From the NCBI GenBank assembly GCA_001873285.1, contig MNYV01000081.1, forward strand, positions 1-22,898: a stretch of DNA of 22,898 nt, in the 5' to 3' direction. Source of the stretch: Nitrospirae bacterium CG2_30_53_67. Its GTDB lineage: Bacteria; CG2-30-53-67. The notes beneath the pieces are model-generated. The model searched no databases and had not been told where the DNA came from. It saw only the letters and a list, made by a program, of their open reading frames with translations. Positions 7,592-15,543 of this stretch are shown here, one piece after another; positions within the stretch are counted from its first letter, which is position 1; every line of letters starts with the position of its first letter. A program made the translations under genes and the position numbers.

Positions 7592-8287
7592 ATGGATTCC
7601 GGAAAAAACATTTCGTCCGTTGCAGAACCGGGGACATCAGGGGCCGGCGACCTTTTTGAGAAGTTCGGGGAGAGCATCCCCAAGGGAAAAGTCCTTTTCT
7701 ATGAAGGGGACCCTGGGCAGGAGATGTATATCATCCAGTCAGGCAAGGTCCGTATCAGTAAACGGGTCCGGAATGTGGAGAAGACCCTGGTGATCCTGGG
7801 TAAGGGGGAATTTTTCGGGGAGATGGCGATTCTGAACAACCGGCCCCGTTCAGCCACGGCCATGGTGATCGAAGACTGCAAGATTCTGATGATAGACCGC
7901 AAAACTTTTGATACCATGATCCGGAACAATTCAGAAATCGCCATACGGATTATCAAAAAACTGGCCGCCCGTCTTCAGGAGGCCGACAACCAGATCGAGA
8001 ACCTCCTGCTGAAGGATAACCTGAGCCGGATGGTCAATCTTTTGAAAAGATGGGCCATGGACAAGGGCGCGCCGGTTACAGGAGAGTTCAGCTTCGAATA
8101 CTCACAGGAAGAACTGGCCTCGAATGCCGGCATTCCCGAGCCGCAGCTTCAAGACATGCTGAAAAAACTGTCCACTGCGAATATGATCCATCTCTCAGAG
8201 AGCCGTATCACCATTCCTAAAATGGAAGGGCTGGAACGGTTCTCTCACTATTTGGAGATGAAGGATCAATTCAGCAATCTGACATGA
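7592..8287 (+). CDS. Crp/Fnr-family cyclic-nucleotide-binding regulator
   Basis: The 231-residue protein has an N-terminal cyclic-nucleotide-binding beta-roll (about 22-125) and a C-terminal winged-helix DNA-binding region (about 140-215). The phosphate-binding cassette GEFFGEMAILNNRPRSATA (72-90) keeps the Gly-Glu and Arg-Ser residues that contact cyclic nucleotides in ligand-binding members. A long dimer helix follows (about 113-140). The only cysteine is in EDCKIL, so an Fnr-type iron-sulfur cluster is excluded. ATG 7592 is preceded by GAGGAGGGAGAAG. An upstream in-frame ATG at 7502 would overlap trpA by 74 bases and is less likely. Ligand and targets are unknown. A phosphodiesterase-like gene lies directly downstream, hinting at cyclic-nucleotide control. 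Confidence 0.85.
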   Translation: MDSGKNISSVAEPGTSGAGDLFEKFGESIPKGKVLFYEGDPGQEMYIIQSGKVRISKRVRNVEKTLVILGKGEFFGEMAILNNRPRSATAMVIEDCKILMIDRKTFDTMIRNNSEIAIRIIKKLAARLQEADNQIENLLLKDNLSRMVNLLKRWAMDKGAPVTGEFSFEYSQEELASNAGIPEPQLQDMLKKLSTANMIHLSESRITIPKMEGLERFSHYLEMKDQFSNLT

Positions 8288-8299
8288 GGGGCTAAAAAA

Positions 8300-8326
8300 C
8301 GGTTCAAGCGGTTCAAAGGGTTCAAA
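8300..8326. repeat. three tandem nine-base units
   Basis: CGGTTCAAG 8300-8308, CGGTTCAAA 8309-8317 and GGGTTCAAA 8318-8326 stand head to tail in the 78-base gap before the metallohydrolase gene. They share the GTTCAA core with the palindrome at 6730-6750, and in inverse form with the repeat words before trpD and rfbB. Confidence 0.6.
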
Positions 8327-8365
8327 CAGTCGAAAAAATTTGCAGGTGGATAACCAGGAGAGGTT

Positions 8366-9133
8366 ATGATGAAAATAGAGGTTCTCGGCTGCCATGGATC
8401 TGAAACCCCTGAGGCGAATGCCGCGGGTTTCCTGATTAATGACTGTATTCTTCTGGAGGCCGGAACGGCCTCTTCGGTCCTCTCCATGGACCGGCAGCAG
8501 AAGATCAAATCCGTGATCATCAGCCATCTTCACCTGGACCATATCAAGAGCCTTCCCTTTCTTGCGGACAACCGGATCGGCGAAGAGGGGAACAGTCTTA
8601 CGGTCTACGGCATCCAGGACGTCATTGACGGGCTGAAGACGCATGTATTCAATGATTCCCTATGGCCCGACTTCACCCGGATCGAGAACGGCAAGACCCC
8701 CCTCCTCGTTTTTCATCCCATCGTCCAGGGGGTGACGACACCCATCGGGGACCTGGAGGTCTTACCGGTTGCCGTGAGACACTCGATCCCATCCGTGGGC
8801 CTGCTCATCAGGCAGAAGGGCCGCTCCCTTCTTTATACGGGAGACACGGCTCCTACCCAGGAGATCTGGGACCTGGCGGCCAAGACTCCTGATCTTGCAG
8901 GCCTCATCGTTGAGACTTCCTTTCCGGACCGGATGCAGGAAATGGCAGCCATCAGCGGACATATGACCCCGTCCGTGCTGGTGAATGAACTCCGCAAGAT
9001 GAACCGGCCTGGGGTCCCCGTCTACATCTTTCACATGAAACCCAAATACGAAGCGGTCATCGTGAAAGAGATCCATGAACGATTGGGGGAAAGGGTCCAT
9101 ATCCTCAGGGAAGGGGAGATCATCCGCCTCTAA
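8366..9133 (+). CDS. metallo-beta-lactamase-fold hydrolase, class II cyclic-nucleotide phosphodiesterase-like
   Basis: The 255-residue protein is a metallo-beta-lactamase-fold enzyme. The metal motif HLHLDH (54-59) is followed by Ile-Lys-Ser rather than the usual x-x-Gly. The H-x-H-L-D-H-I-x-S pattern is the signature form of class II 3',5'-cyclic-nucleotide phosphodiesterases (yeast PDE1, Vibrio CpdP). Further metal ligands are likely His139 in VRHS, Asp160 in TGDT, and His199 or His223 in the SGHM and FHMK segments. There is no signal peptide. ATG codons occur at 8366 and 8369, with AGGAGAGG directly upstream fitting either. By family knowledge it would hydrolyse cAMP or a related nucleotide. 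Substrate is inferred, and RNase Z-like or other MBL activities are alternatives. Confidence 0.8.
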   Translation: MMKIEVLGCHGSETPEANAAGFLINDCILLEAGTASSVLSMDRQQKIKSVIISHLHLDHIKSLPFLADNRIGEEGNSLTVYGIQDVIDGLKTHVFNDSLWPDFTRIENGKTPLLVFHPIVQGVTTPIGDLEVLPVAVRHSIPSVGLLIRQKGRSLLYTGDTAPTQEIWDLAAKTPDLAGLIVETSFPDRMQEMAAISGHMTPSVLVNELRKMNRPGVPVYIFHMKPKYEAVIVKEIHERLGERVHILREGEIIRL

Positions 9134-9149
9134 GCAGATGAGGATTTTC

Positions 9150-9995
9150 ATGAACTGGTTCATTAAAAAGAAGATCAAGCCCCTTGATTCGGACCGGAAG
9201 GTGAAAATCGCCGAGGGGATGTGGGAAAAATGCCAGAACTGCAAGGAGATCGTCTATAAGAAGGAGATCGAGAAGAATTACCGGGTCTGCCCCAAGTGTA
9301 ACTACCATTTCCGCATCTCAGCGGAAGAGCGGATCCGGATTGTGGCGGACGAAGGAAGTTTTTTGGAATTGGACGCCGGCCTTGCCTCCACGGACCCGCT
9401 GCATTTCAAGGATTCCCGCAAGTATAAGGACCGTCTCAAAGAGGGGGAAAAACTGACAGGGAAAAAGGATGCCGTGGTCTACGGGGATGCCGAGATTCAA
9501 GGGTACAAGGTGGTTCTGGCGGTCTTCGACTTCGGTTTCATGGGCGGGAGCATGGGATCCGTGGTGGGAGAGAAGATCACGCGGGCGATCGAGCGGGCGG
9601 TATCGTTGAGGGAACCCTTCATATCCTTTTCATCGTCCGGCGGGGCCAGGATGCAGGAGGGGGCCATCTCCCTGATGCAGATGGCCAAGACAAGCGCCGC
9701 TGTGTCAAGATTGGGAGACGCGGGTATGCCTTTTATTTCGATTCTCACCGATCCCACCTTCGGAGGCGTGACGGCGAGTTTTGCCATGCTGGGGGATATC
9801 ATCCTTGCAGAGCCGAGGGCGCTCATCGGTTTTGCCGGTCCTCGAGTGATCGAACAGACCATCCGTGAAAAACTCCCGGAAGGGTTTCAGCGCGCCGAAT
9901 TTCTACTCAAGCACGGGATGGTGGATAGGATCGTGGAACGCAAAGAGATGAAGAAGACCCTTGCCGGGCTGCTCAGCCTTTTCTGGTATGTATGA
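9150..9995 (+). CDS. accD: acetyl-CoA carboxylase carboxyltransferase subunit beta
   Basis: AccD pairs with AccA to transfer carboxyl groups from carboxybiotin to acetyl-CoA, giving malonyl-CoA for fatty acids. From ATG 9150 it has 281 residues, normal size. The N-terminal four-cysteine zinc ribbon is complete (Cys28, Cys31, Cys47, Cys50). The crotonase-fold core carries [23 protein letters not shown] and [20 protein letters not shown] lies five bases before 9150. An in-frame ATG at 9138 is a less likely alternative. accA is not in the window. The stop overlaps the folC start by ATGA. The trpA-accD-folC neighbourhood is known from other proteobacteria, here interrupted by two genes. Confidence 0.96.
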   Translation: MNWFIKKKIKPLDSDRKVKIAEGMWEKCQNCKEIVYKKEIEKNYRVCPKCNYHFRISAEERIRIVADEGSFLELDAGLASTDPLHFKDSRKYKDRLKEGEKLTGKKDAVVYGDAEIQGYKVVLAVFDFGFMGGSMGSVVGEKITRAIERAVSLREPFISFSSSGGARMQEGAISLMQMAKTSAAVSRLGDAGMPFISILTDPTFGGVTASFAMLGDIILAEPRALIGFAGPRVIEQTIREKLPEGFQRAEFLLKHGMVDRIVERKEMKKTLAGLLSLFWYV

Positions 9996-11299
9996 ACTAT
10001 CAAGAAACGTTGGCCTGCCTTGAGAATCTGGAGGTTTACGGGATCGTCCTCGGGCTTAAGAGAATGAACCGGATCCTCGATGAAATGGGGAACCCCCAGC
10101 GTCGGTTCCGATCCATCCATATCACAGGGACCAACGGAAAAGGTTCCACGGCGGTTTACCTGGCCTCCGTACTCAAGGAGTCCGGTTATCGAACAGGCCT
10201 TTATACCTCTCCCCATCTGAACCGGTTTTCTGAAAGGATTCAGATCTGCGGTGAGGAGATTCCACCCGGGCAAGTCATCCGGTATACGGAACAGATTCTC
10301 TCCATCATCCGGGCCGCCGGGCCGGAGTTCAAACCCACCTATTTTGAAGTGACCACGGCCATGGCCTTTGCCCATTTTGCCGACATGGAGGTGGAGTTTG
10401 CCGTGGTGGAGGCCGGGATGGGAGGGCGGCTGGATGCAACCAACGTCCTCTCTCCTGAAGTTTCCGTGATCACGAACGTCGCCTTGGAACATACCGAATA
10501 CCTGGGCACGTCGGTTGAAGAGATCGCCTGTGAAAAAGGCGGAATCATCAAGGATGGGGTGGATCTGGTGACGGCGGAAAGGGATCCCGGGGTCCTTGCC
10601 GTATTGCAAGAGATCTGCAGGAAAAGAGGGAGCCGTCTCATCCGTGCGGGGCATGACATCAAGGCCGAATCGGTCATCCTGGACCGCTCGGACGGGTCCC
10701 GGACCTTTGACTTCCTGGGAGACGAGCACCATTGGAAAGGGCTTACCATCCGCCTCATGGGGGCCTACCAGGCGCTGAACGCCGTGACCTCTCTCGGGGT
10801 TTTGGAGGGTCTGATCCGGAAAGGGGTGGAGATTCCTGAGTCAGCGGTCCGCCGGGGGCTGCCGGAGGCCCGATGGCCATGCCGCATGGAAGTCGTCTCC
10901 AGAAACCCTTATATCATCCTGGACGGCGCCCACAACCCGCATGCCTCACAGGCGCTTCTCCGGGTGATCGAGGAGGACCTCTCCTTCAGGGAATTGATCC
11001 TCGTGATCGGGATTTTCAAAGACAAGGATATTCCCTCGGTGGTGACCCCGCTTCTCGATCATGCGGATCACCTCATTCTGACCCGGTCCAGTCATACCCG
11101 GAGCGCGGATCCGCATGCCTTGGCCGAGGATATCAAGAGCCCGGGCCTTCACGTCTGGGTCAGGGACCGGATCCCCGATGCCATTGACCATGCCCGCTTC
11201 CTTTATCGAAGCGGAGACCTGATCCTCATCGCCGGTTCCCTCTATACGGCCGGGGAGGCAAGGAAATACCTTGTAAAAGGAGACATCAATTCTTTGTGA
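9992..11299 (+). CDS. folC: bifunctional dihydrofolate/folylpolyglutamate synthase
   Basis: FolC adds glutamate to dihydropteroate and to folates, using ATP. The 435 residues show the Mur-ligase-like layout. The P-loop GTNGKGST is at 46-53, followed by [14 protein letters not shown]. The central segment holds [14 protein letters not shown] and the metal/ATP-site ALEHTEYLG with [11 protein letters not shown]. The C-terminal domain carries [10 protein letters not shown]. The start overlaps the accD stop (ATGA). LptD begins within 15 bases of its stop, so the three genes are probably cotranscribed. Whether both activities are present cannot be read from sequence alone. Confidence 0.94.
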   Translation: MNYQETLACLENLEVYGIVLGLKRMNRILDEMGNPQRRFRSIHITGTNGKGSTAVYLASVLKESGYRTGLYTSPHLNRFSERIQICGEEIPPGQVIRYTEQILSIIRAAGPEFKPTYFEVTTAMAFAHFADMEVEFAVVEAGMGGRLDATNVLSPEVSVITNVALEHTEYLGTSVEEIACEKGGIIKDGVDLVTAERDPGVLAVLQEICRKRGSRLIRAGHDIKAESVILDRSDGSRTFDFLGDEHHWKGLTIRLMGAYQALNAVTSLGVLEGLIRKGVEIPESAVRRGLPEARWPCRMEVVSRNPYIILDGAHNPHASQALLRVIEEDLSFRELILVIGIFKDKDIPSVVTPLLDHADHLILTRSSHTRSADPHALAEDIKSPGLHVWVRDRIPDAIDHARFLYRSGDLILIAGSLYTAGEARKYLVKGDINSL

Positions 11300-11312
11300 A
11301 GGAGTGGAACCC

Positions 11313-13724
11313 GTGCATGGGTCAGGGCATTTCAGATCATTCAGGGACATCCTCGCCGCCGTCCGCAGGAATCTCAAGGACCTGCGGGCGCATCACCCCC
11401 TCTTGGTGATCCTCTTATCCCTGTGTTATGCGCTTGTCATCTTCACGCCGGTTTCTTCCCCGGCGGTGGATCTTGAGCCGGGTGAGGACGTGCGTATCGA
11501 TGCGGACCGCCTCAACTACGATCAGAACCGCAAGATCTATGCCGCGGAAGGGAACGTCGTATTCGTGACCGGGACCATGAAGCTCACGTGTGATGCTGCG
11601 GAATATTCAGATCTGACCGGGGCCTTTACCGCCGGAGGGAACGTGGTCTTCACGGATGAAAAAGGGACGGTCCTATGCAGCCGCGTGGAAGGGAATGCGA
11701 GGACCGGGCTTGGGACCTTCTATGTTGCGGAGATGGACAACATAAAGGGAGGGTATTTCCTCAAGGGGGATCAGATCGACAAGCTGGGGGAGACGACCTA
11801 TCATGCTGCCGGAGGCTCCTTCTCCGAATGCGGGAAAAAGAGACCCTTATGGGAGATCCGTGGGAAGAACCTTTGGGTGACCCAGGAGGAGTATGTGACC
11901 GGCAGGCATACGACCATGCGGATCGGAGGGGTTCCGGTTTTTTATACCCCTTACTTTTTATTTCCGATCAAAACCAAGAGGCAAAGCGGTCTGCTCCAGC
12001 CGGTGTTCGGGCAGGGGTCGCGTAACGGGAAATCAATCGAACTCGACTATTTCTGGAACATGGATACAAACCGGGATGCCACCTTCAGTTATGAGTACCT
12101 GGGAGACAACGGCAACCGCTTCGGTTTGGAATACCGGTATGCCGTGGCCCAGGATGTCCATGGGGCCCTGTTCGGGAAATATATCCACGACCGCAACGCA
12201 GACCGAGAGGGCTCCCGGATCGGCATGAACCAGGACCGCTGGGAGATCGGGCTGACTCACTACCATAATCTTGAGGACCGGGTCTACGGCGGTATTTTCA
12301 CGGACTTTTTCAGTGACGGGTTTTATCTCAGCGATTTTGCAACATCCCCGGAGGCCAGGGTTCAGGTCAACGGACAGTCGGACGTGACTCTGGTGAAGCG
12401 GTGGGATGGGGGAAACCTGAGCGCGGATTTTCGTTATTACCAGGAGATGGGGGTCCGAAGGGAGAAGACCACCCTTCAGCCGATTCCGGAAATACGGCTC
12501 GACTTAACCCCAAGGAGGGCAGGGCAATCCAACTGGTTCTATGCGTTGGATTCCGGTTTTGTGAATTTTTACCGTCAGGAAGGCTACCGCTCCACACTAA
12601 GTCCCAATATCTCCTCGGACCCCTGGACCCTCACCCCGGTAACATCCGATCAGGCGGCAAACCTCCGGAAACTGACGGACGCGGGTTTTGATGCGGAGAC
12701 CGCCCTGAGACACCAGGGGATCAAAGGCCGGCGTCTGGACCTCTTCCCCAATGTTTCGCTTCCCCTGGATCTGATCTCCAACCTGGTTTTTACCCCGATG
12801 ATCGGGTACCGTGAAACCTTGTATAGCCGGGGTGCTTTCAGCGAAGATTTTGCCGACCGGGGGATTTTCTATGCCGGGGGCGGCCTCTCCTCCCGGTTCT
12901 TCCGTGATTTTTCCCTGGGATCCTCCGGGTCCTTTCGTCATATCGTGGAACCCGGCATCACCTATGATTACCGGCCTGAACAGGGCCAGAAAGAGATCCC
13001 GATCTATGATGAGGTTGACACCATCGGTCATGCCGATCAGTTTCATCTGAAATTGACCAACCGGTTTCTGATGACCGGAAGAGGAGAACCCAAGGTTGGC
13101 CAGGTAAAGGAAACAGAAGTGGAGACTCGTGAGATCATGGCCCTGAAATTCGATGCCTTGTACGACCGGCTCCTTGCCGAGCAGAGGTTCAGGTCCATCA
13201 CCGGTGAATGGGACCTGAATTTTACGGACAGCCTGTACATGGAAATCAATTCCCTTTACAATTTTACGGAACATGATTTTGAAAGTCTGAACCTTGACCT
13301 GAAATACAAGGTCCAAGAGACGCTCACGTTCCAGGCGGGGCGGCGCTTCACACAGCGGATTCCCGTGGACTCCAACCGGCCCTCAGGTTCAGGGGAACTG
13401 AGGACCATCGGAGGGGACGACGTCTTAAATGCGCTCGATAACCAGGGGATATCCTACTGGACCACTTCCGTGGGCTGGGAACCGAACAAGGCGCTCTCCA
13501 TGAGTCTGTCGGGGTATTTCAATGCCGCCGACTCCACCGGCGACGACCTCTCGTTCAAACTGAGTTATCAAACGGAGTGCTGGGGCGCGATGCTTGTCGC
13601 AGATCGGTATGACGAATCGGTGCTCAACGATCATACCCATGAGTTAGAGATGGACAGGGTGAACGAGATCCGTTTTTTCTTCACGATCAAATCGCTCCGT
13701 TTCAAGCTCTTTTCGAATATTTAG
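11313..13724 (+). CDS. lptD: LPS-assembly protein LptD (OstA/Imp)
   Basis: LptD is the outer-membrane barrel that inserts lipopolysaccharide into the outer leaflet together with LptE. The 803-residue protein has an N-terminal hydrophobic export segment (about 29-44, PLLVILLSLCYALVIF), and then an LptA-like OstA domain (about 58-145: DVRIDADRLNYDQNRKIYA, GNVVF repeats). The barrel follows, opened by ECGKKRPLWEIRG, GVPVFYTPYFLFPIKTKRQS and FWNMDTNRDATFSYEY. Cysteines at 93, 122 and 173, and a single one near 756 (ECWG), could form the interdomain disulfide; enteric LptD has a CC pair at the last site. GTG 11313 is chosen because AAGGAG lies eight bases before it. GTG 11304 is also in frame but overlaps that site. 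Confidence 0.93.
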   Translation: MHGSGHFRSFRDILAAVRRNLKDLRAHHPLLVILLSLCYALVIFTPVSSPAVDLEPGEDVRIDADRLNYDQNRKIYAAEGNVVFVTGTMKLTCDAAEYSDLTGAFTAGGNVVFTDEKGTVLCSRVEGNARTGLGTFYVAEMDNIKGGYFLKGDQIDKLGETTYHAAGGSFSECGKKRPLWEIRGKNLWVTQEEYVTGRHTTMRIGGVPVFYTPYFLFPIKTKRQSGLLQPVFGQGSRNGKSIELDYFWNMDTNRDATFSYEYLGDNGNRFGLEYRYAVAQDVHGALFGKYIHDRNADREGSRIGMNQDRWEIGLTHYHNLEDRVYGGIFTDFFSDGFYLSDFATSPEARVQVNGQSDVTLVKRWDGGNLSADFRYYQEMGVRREKTTLQPIPEIRLDLTPRRAGQSNWFYALDSGFVNFYRQEGYRSTLSPNISSDPWTLTPVTSDQAANLRKLTDAGFDAETALRHQGIKGRRLDLFPNVSLPLDLISNLVFTPMIGYRETLYSRGAFSEDFADRGIFYAGGGLSSRFFRDFSLGSSGSFRHIVEPGITYDYRPEQGQKEIPIYDEVDTIGHADQFHLKLTNRFLMTGRGEPKVGQVKETEVETREIMALKFDALYDRLLAEQRFRSITGEWDLNFTDSLYMEINSLYNFTEHDFESLNLDLKYKVQETLTFQAGRRFTQRIPVDSNRPSGSGELRTIGGDDVLNALDNQGISYWTTSVGWEPNKALSMSLSGYFNAADSTGDDLSFKLSYQTECWGAMLVADRYDESVLNDHTHELEMDRVNEIRFFFTIKSLRFKLFSNI

Positions 13725-13725
13725 G

Positions 13726-13754
13726 TTGAATCGGGTTTTAAAAAATATTATGAT
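13726..13754 (+). promoter_or_regulatory. promoter candidate for the rfb genes
   Basis: TTGAAT 13726-13731 and TATGAT 13749-13754 are separated by 17 bases. The -10 box matches consensus in five of six positions and the -35 in four. The promoter begins just after the lptD stop and would start a transcript about 65 bases before the cupin epimerase gene. The gap to 13824 is AT-rich compared with the genes. Confidence 0.5.
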
Positions 13755-13824
13755 CAATCAGGATCTTGATATTAAATTTAGGATTTCAACACCTGAGTAA
13801 GCGAGCGGTTGAAAAGGAGAATGT

Positions 13825-14280
13825 ATGATCGATGGGGTCAGGACCAAGGTCTTAAAGGTGATTCCGGATGAACGGGGACGGCTGATGGAGATGCTCCGGA
13901 GCGATGATCCCCTGTTCATCAAGTTCGGCCAGATCTATCTGACCACGGCTTACCCCGGGGTCGTGAAGGGGTGGCATTACCATAAGAAGCAGATTGACAA
14001 CTTCATCGTTGTCCGGGGGATGATGAAAATCGTCCTCTATGACCAGCGTGAAGGCTCGCGCACCTATGGTGAGATCAATGAATTCTTTCTCGGGGATCAC
14101 CAGCCGCTCCTGCTGCAGATCCCGGCCGGGGTTTGCCATGGATTTAAGTGCGTGGGAGAGCATGAGGCCATGGTGGTGAATTGTCCCACGGAGACCTACA
14201 AGTATGATGATCCTGACGAATACCGGCTCGATCCTCACCATAATGATATCCCATACGATTGGTCGAAAAAAGACGGATGA
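13825..14280 (+). CDS. dTDP-4-dehydrorhamnose 3,5-epimerase-like cupin
   Basis: The 151-residue protein is a single cupin domain related to RmlC/RfbC, which epimerises dTDP-4-keto-6-deoxyglucose at C3 and C5. It is about 30 residues shorter than typical RmlC. His51 in VKGWHYHKKQ sits where RmlC has its catalytic His. A tyrosine in CPTETYKYDDPDEY (Tyr125 or Tyr127) may serve as the acid, and the closing HHNDIPYDW parallels the RmlC end. ATG 13825 follows AAGGAG. The neighbours rfbB and rfbD support a role in dTDP-rhamnose or a related deoxysugar. A 3-epimerase or 3,4-ketoisomerase of the same fold is possible. Confidence 0.8.
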   Translation: MIDGVRTKVLKVIPDERGRLMEMLRSDDPLFIKFGQIYLTTAYPGVVKGWHYHKKQIDNFIVVRGMMKIVLYDQREGSRTYGEINEFFLGDHQPLLLQIPAGVCHGFKCVGEHEAMVVNCPTETYKYDDPDEYRLDPHHNDIPYDWSKKDG

Positions 14281-14523
14281 AAATATTCGCCGGGCAAAAC
14301 CTGCGTGTCTGCTGAAGGGCCGCGAAGCGGTCCTGTTCTTGAATATGAGGATCATCTCCAAAAGAGTGGGAGAAAACATAAGGGTTCATCGGTTTACCGG
14401 TATCAGTATTTCACTTGACCCCTTGACCCCTCGAACCCTTTTTACCCACTAAATGGCCGATGGCTCGTAGAGGAGAAGAACCTATTATAATCATGCACCG
14501 GATATTTTATTAAGGGAAGACAA
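14281..14523 (+). other. non-coding gap between the cupin epimerase gene and rfbB
   Basis: No gene is visible in these 243 bases. It contains a GC-rich hairpin (AGGGCCGC 14316-14323, loop GAA, GCGGTCCT 14327-14334, with one G-T pair), which is followed only by a short T-poor tail and so is at most a weak terminator. It also contains a second copy of the trpD-upstream repeat at 14410-14483. rfbA, which often lies near these genes, is absent. Confidence 0.5.
14410..14483. repeat. interspersed repeat copy upstream of rfbB
   Basis: Bases 14410-14433 are an exact inverse copy of 2761-2784 (24 bases). Bases 14429-14456 match 2924-2951 in 27 of 28 positions in the same orientation. GGAGAAGAACCT at 14472-14483 matches 2951-2962, after a 15-base stretch absent from the other copy. 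Both copies end shortly before a gene start (trpD and rfbB). Confidence 0.7.
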
Positions 14524-15543
14524 ATGAGGAAGATCCTGGTTACAGGCGGGGCCGGGTTTATCGGAAGTAATTTTATCCGCTATTTTATGCGGGAGCATGC
14601 TGAAGATGAGGTCATCAACCTCGACCTGTTGACCTATGCGGGGAACCTCCTGAATCTTGAGGAGGTCAGGGAGGACAAACGTTACCATTTTGTCCATGGC
14701 GATATTGCGGACCCTGCGGTCCTCACGAGGATCTTCAGACAGGGGATACAGGTTGTGGTCAATTTTGCAGCCGAGTCCCACGTGGATCGAAGCATTGAGG
14801 ATCCCGGTGTTTTCATCCGAACCAATGTCATGGGGACCCAGACCATCCTGAACGCCATCAGGAAATATCCGGTGGAGCGCTTTATCCAGATCAGCACGGA
14901 CGAGGTCTATGGCTCGCTGGGCCCGTCCGGGGCCTTTACCGAGCAGACCCCCCTCGCTCCCAACAGCCCCTACTCGGCCTCGAAGGCGTCGTCCGATCTT
15001 CTTGTGAGGGCTTATCATGAGACCTACGGCCTTCCCTGCATCATCACCCGCTGCTCCAACAACTACGGTCCTTACCAGTTCCCTGAAAAGGTGATCCCCC
15101 TTTTTATCATGAACGCCATGCAGGACAAGCCGCTCCCGCTTTACGGGGACGGGTTGAATGTCCGGGACTGGCTTCATGTCCTGGACCACTGCAGGGCCAT
15201 TGACCTGGTCATCGGCAAGGGAAGAGCCGGGGAGGTCTACAACATCGGCGGGAACAACGAGAAGAAGAACATAGAGATCACCCGCTTGATTCTGGACCGG
15301 CTCGGCAAGAAGGAAAGCCTGATCCGGCATGTGACGGACCGGCTGGGGCATGACAGGAGGTATGCCATAGACGCCGGAAAGATACGCAGGGAACTCGGAT
15401 GGGCGCCGGTCTATATCTTTGAAAAAGGGATTGAAGAGACCATCCGGTGGTATCAGGAGCATGCCTCCTGGCTGCAGGATATCGAGTCCGGCAGGTACAG
15501 GGCCCTTTCACAAAGGATCGCAGCCCAAGAGGAGCCGGTATGA
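14524..15543 (+). CDS. rfbB: dTDP-glucose 4,6-dehydratase
   Basis: RfbB (RmlB) converts dTDP-glucose to dTDP-4-keto-6-deoxyglucose with tightly bound NAD. The 339 residues form an extended short-chain dehydrogenase. The Rossmann motif GGAGFIG is at 8-14. The catalytic Thr125-Asp126-Glu127 lies in ISTDEVYG, and Tyr150/Lys154 in PYSASK. The NNYGPYQFPEKVIPLFI segment and the INIGG-like YNIGGNNE are typical. The ATG follows AAGGGAAGACAA. Its stop overlaps the rfbD start (ATGA). The product feeds the cupin epimerase and RfbD to make dTDP-L-rhamnose for surface polysaccharide. Confidence 0.95.
   Translation: MRKILVTGGAGFIGSNFIRYFMREHAEDEVINLDLLTYAGNLLNLEEVREDKRYHFVHGDIADPAVLTRIFRQGIQVVVNFAAESHVDRSIEDPGVFIRTNVMGTQTILNAIRKYPVERFIQISTDEVYGSLGPSGAFTEQTPLAPNSPYSASKASSDLLVRAYHETYGLPCIITRCSNNYGPYQFPEKVIPLFIMNAMQDKPLPLYGDGLNVRDWLHVLDHCRAIDLVIGKGRAGEVYNIGGNNEKKNIEITRLILDRLGKKESLIRHVTDRLGHDRRYAIDAGKIRRELGWAPVYIFEKGIEETIRWYQEHASWLQDIESGRYRALSQRIAAQEEPV

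Noticed and set aside
8300-8326. Possible CRISPR-like array
   Set aside because: The units are nine bases long, directly adjacent with no spacers, and no cas genes are near.
14316-14334. Terminator after the cupin epimerase gene
   Set aside because: The hairpin is good, but no proper T-run follows, so it is mentioned only in the gap description.
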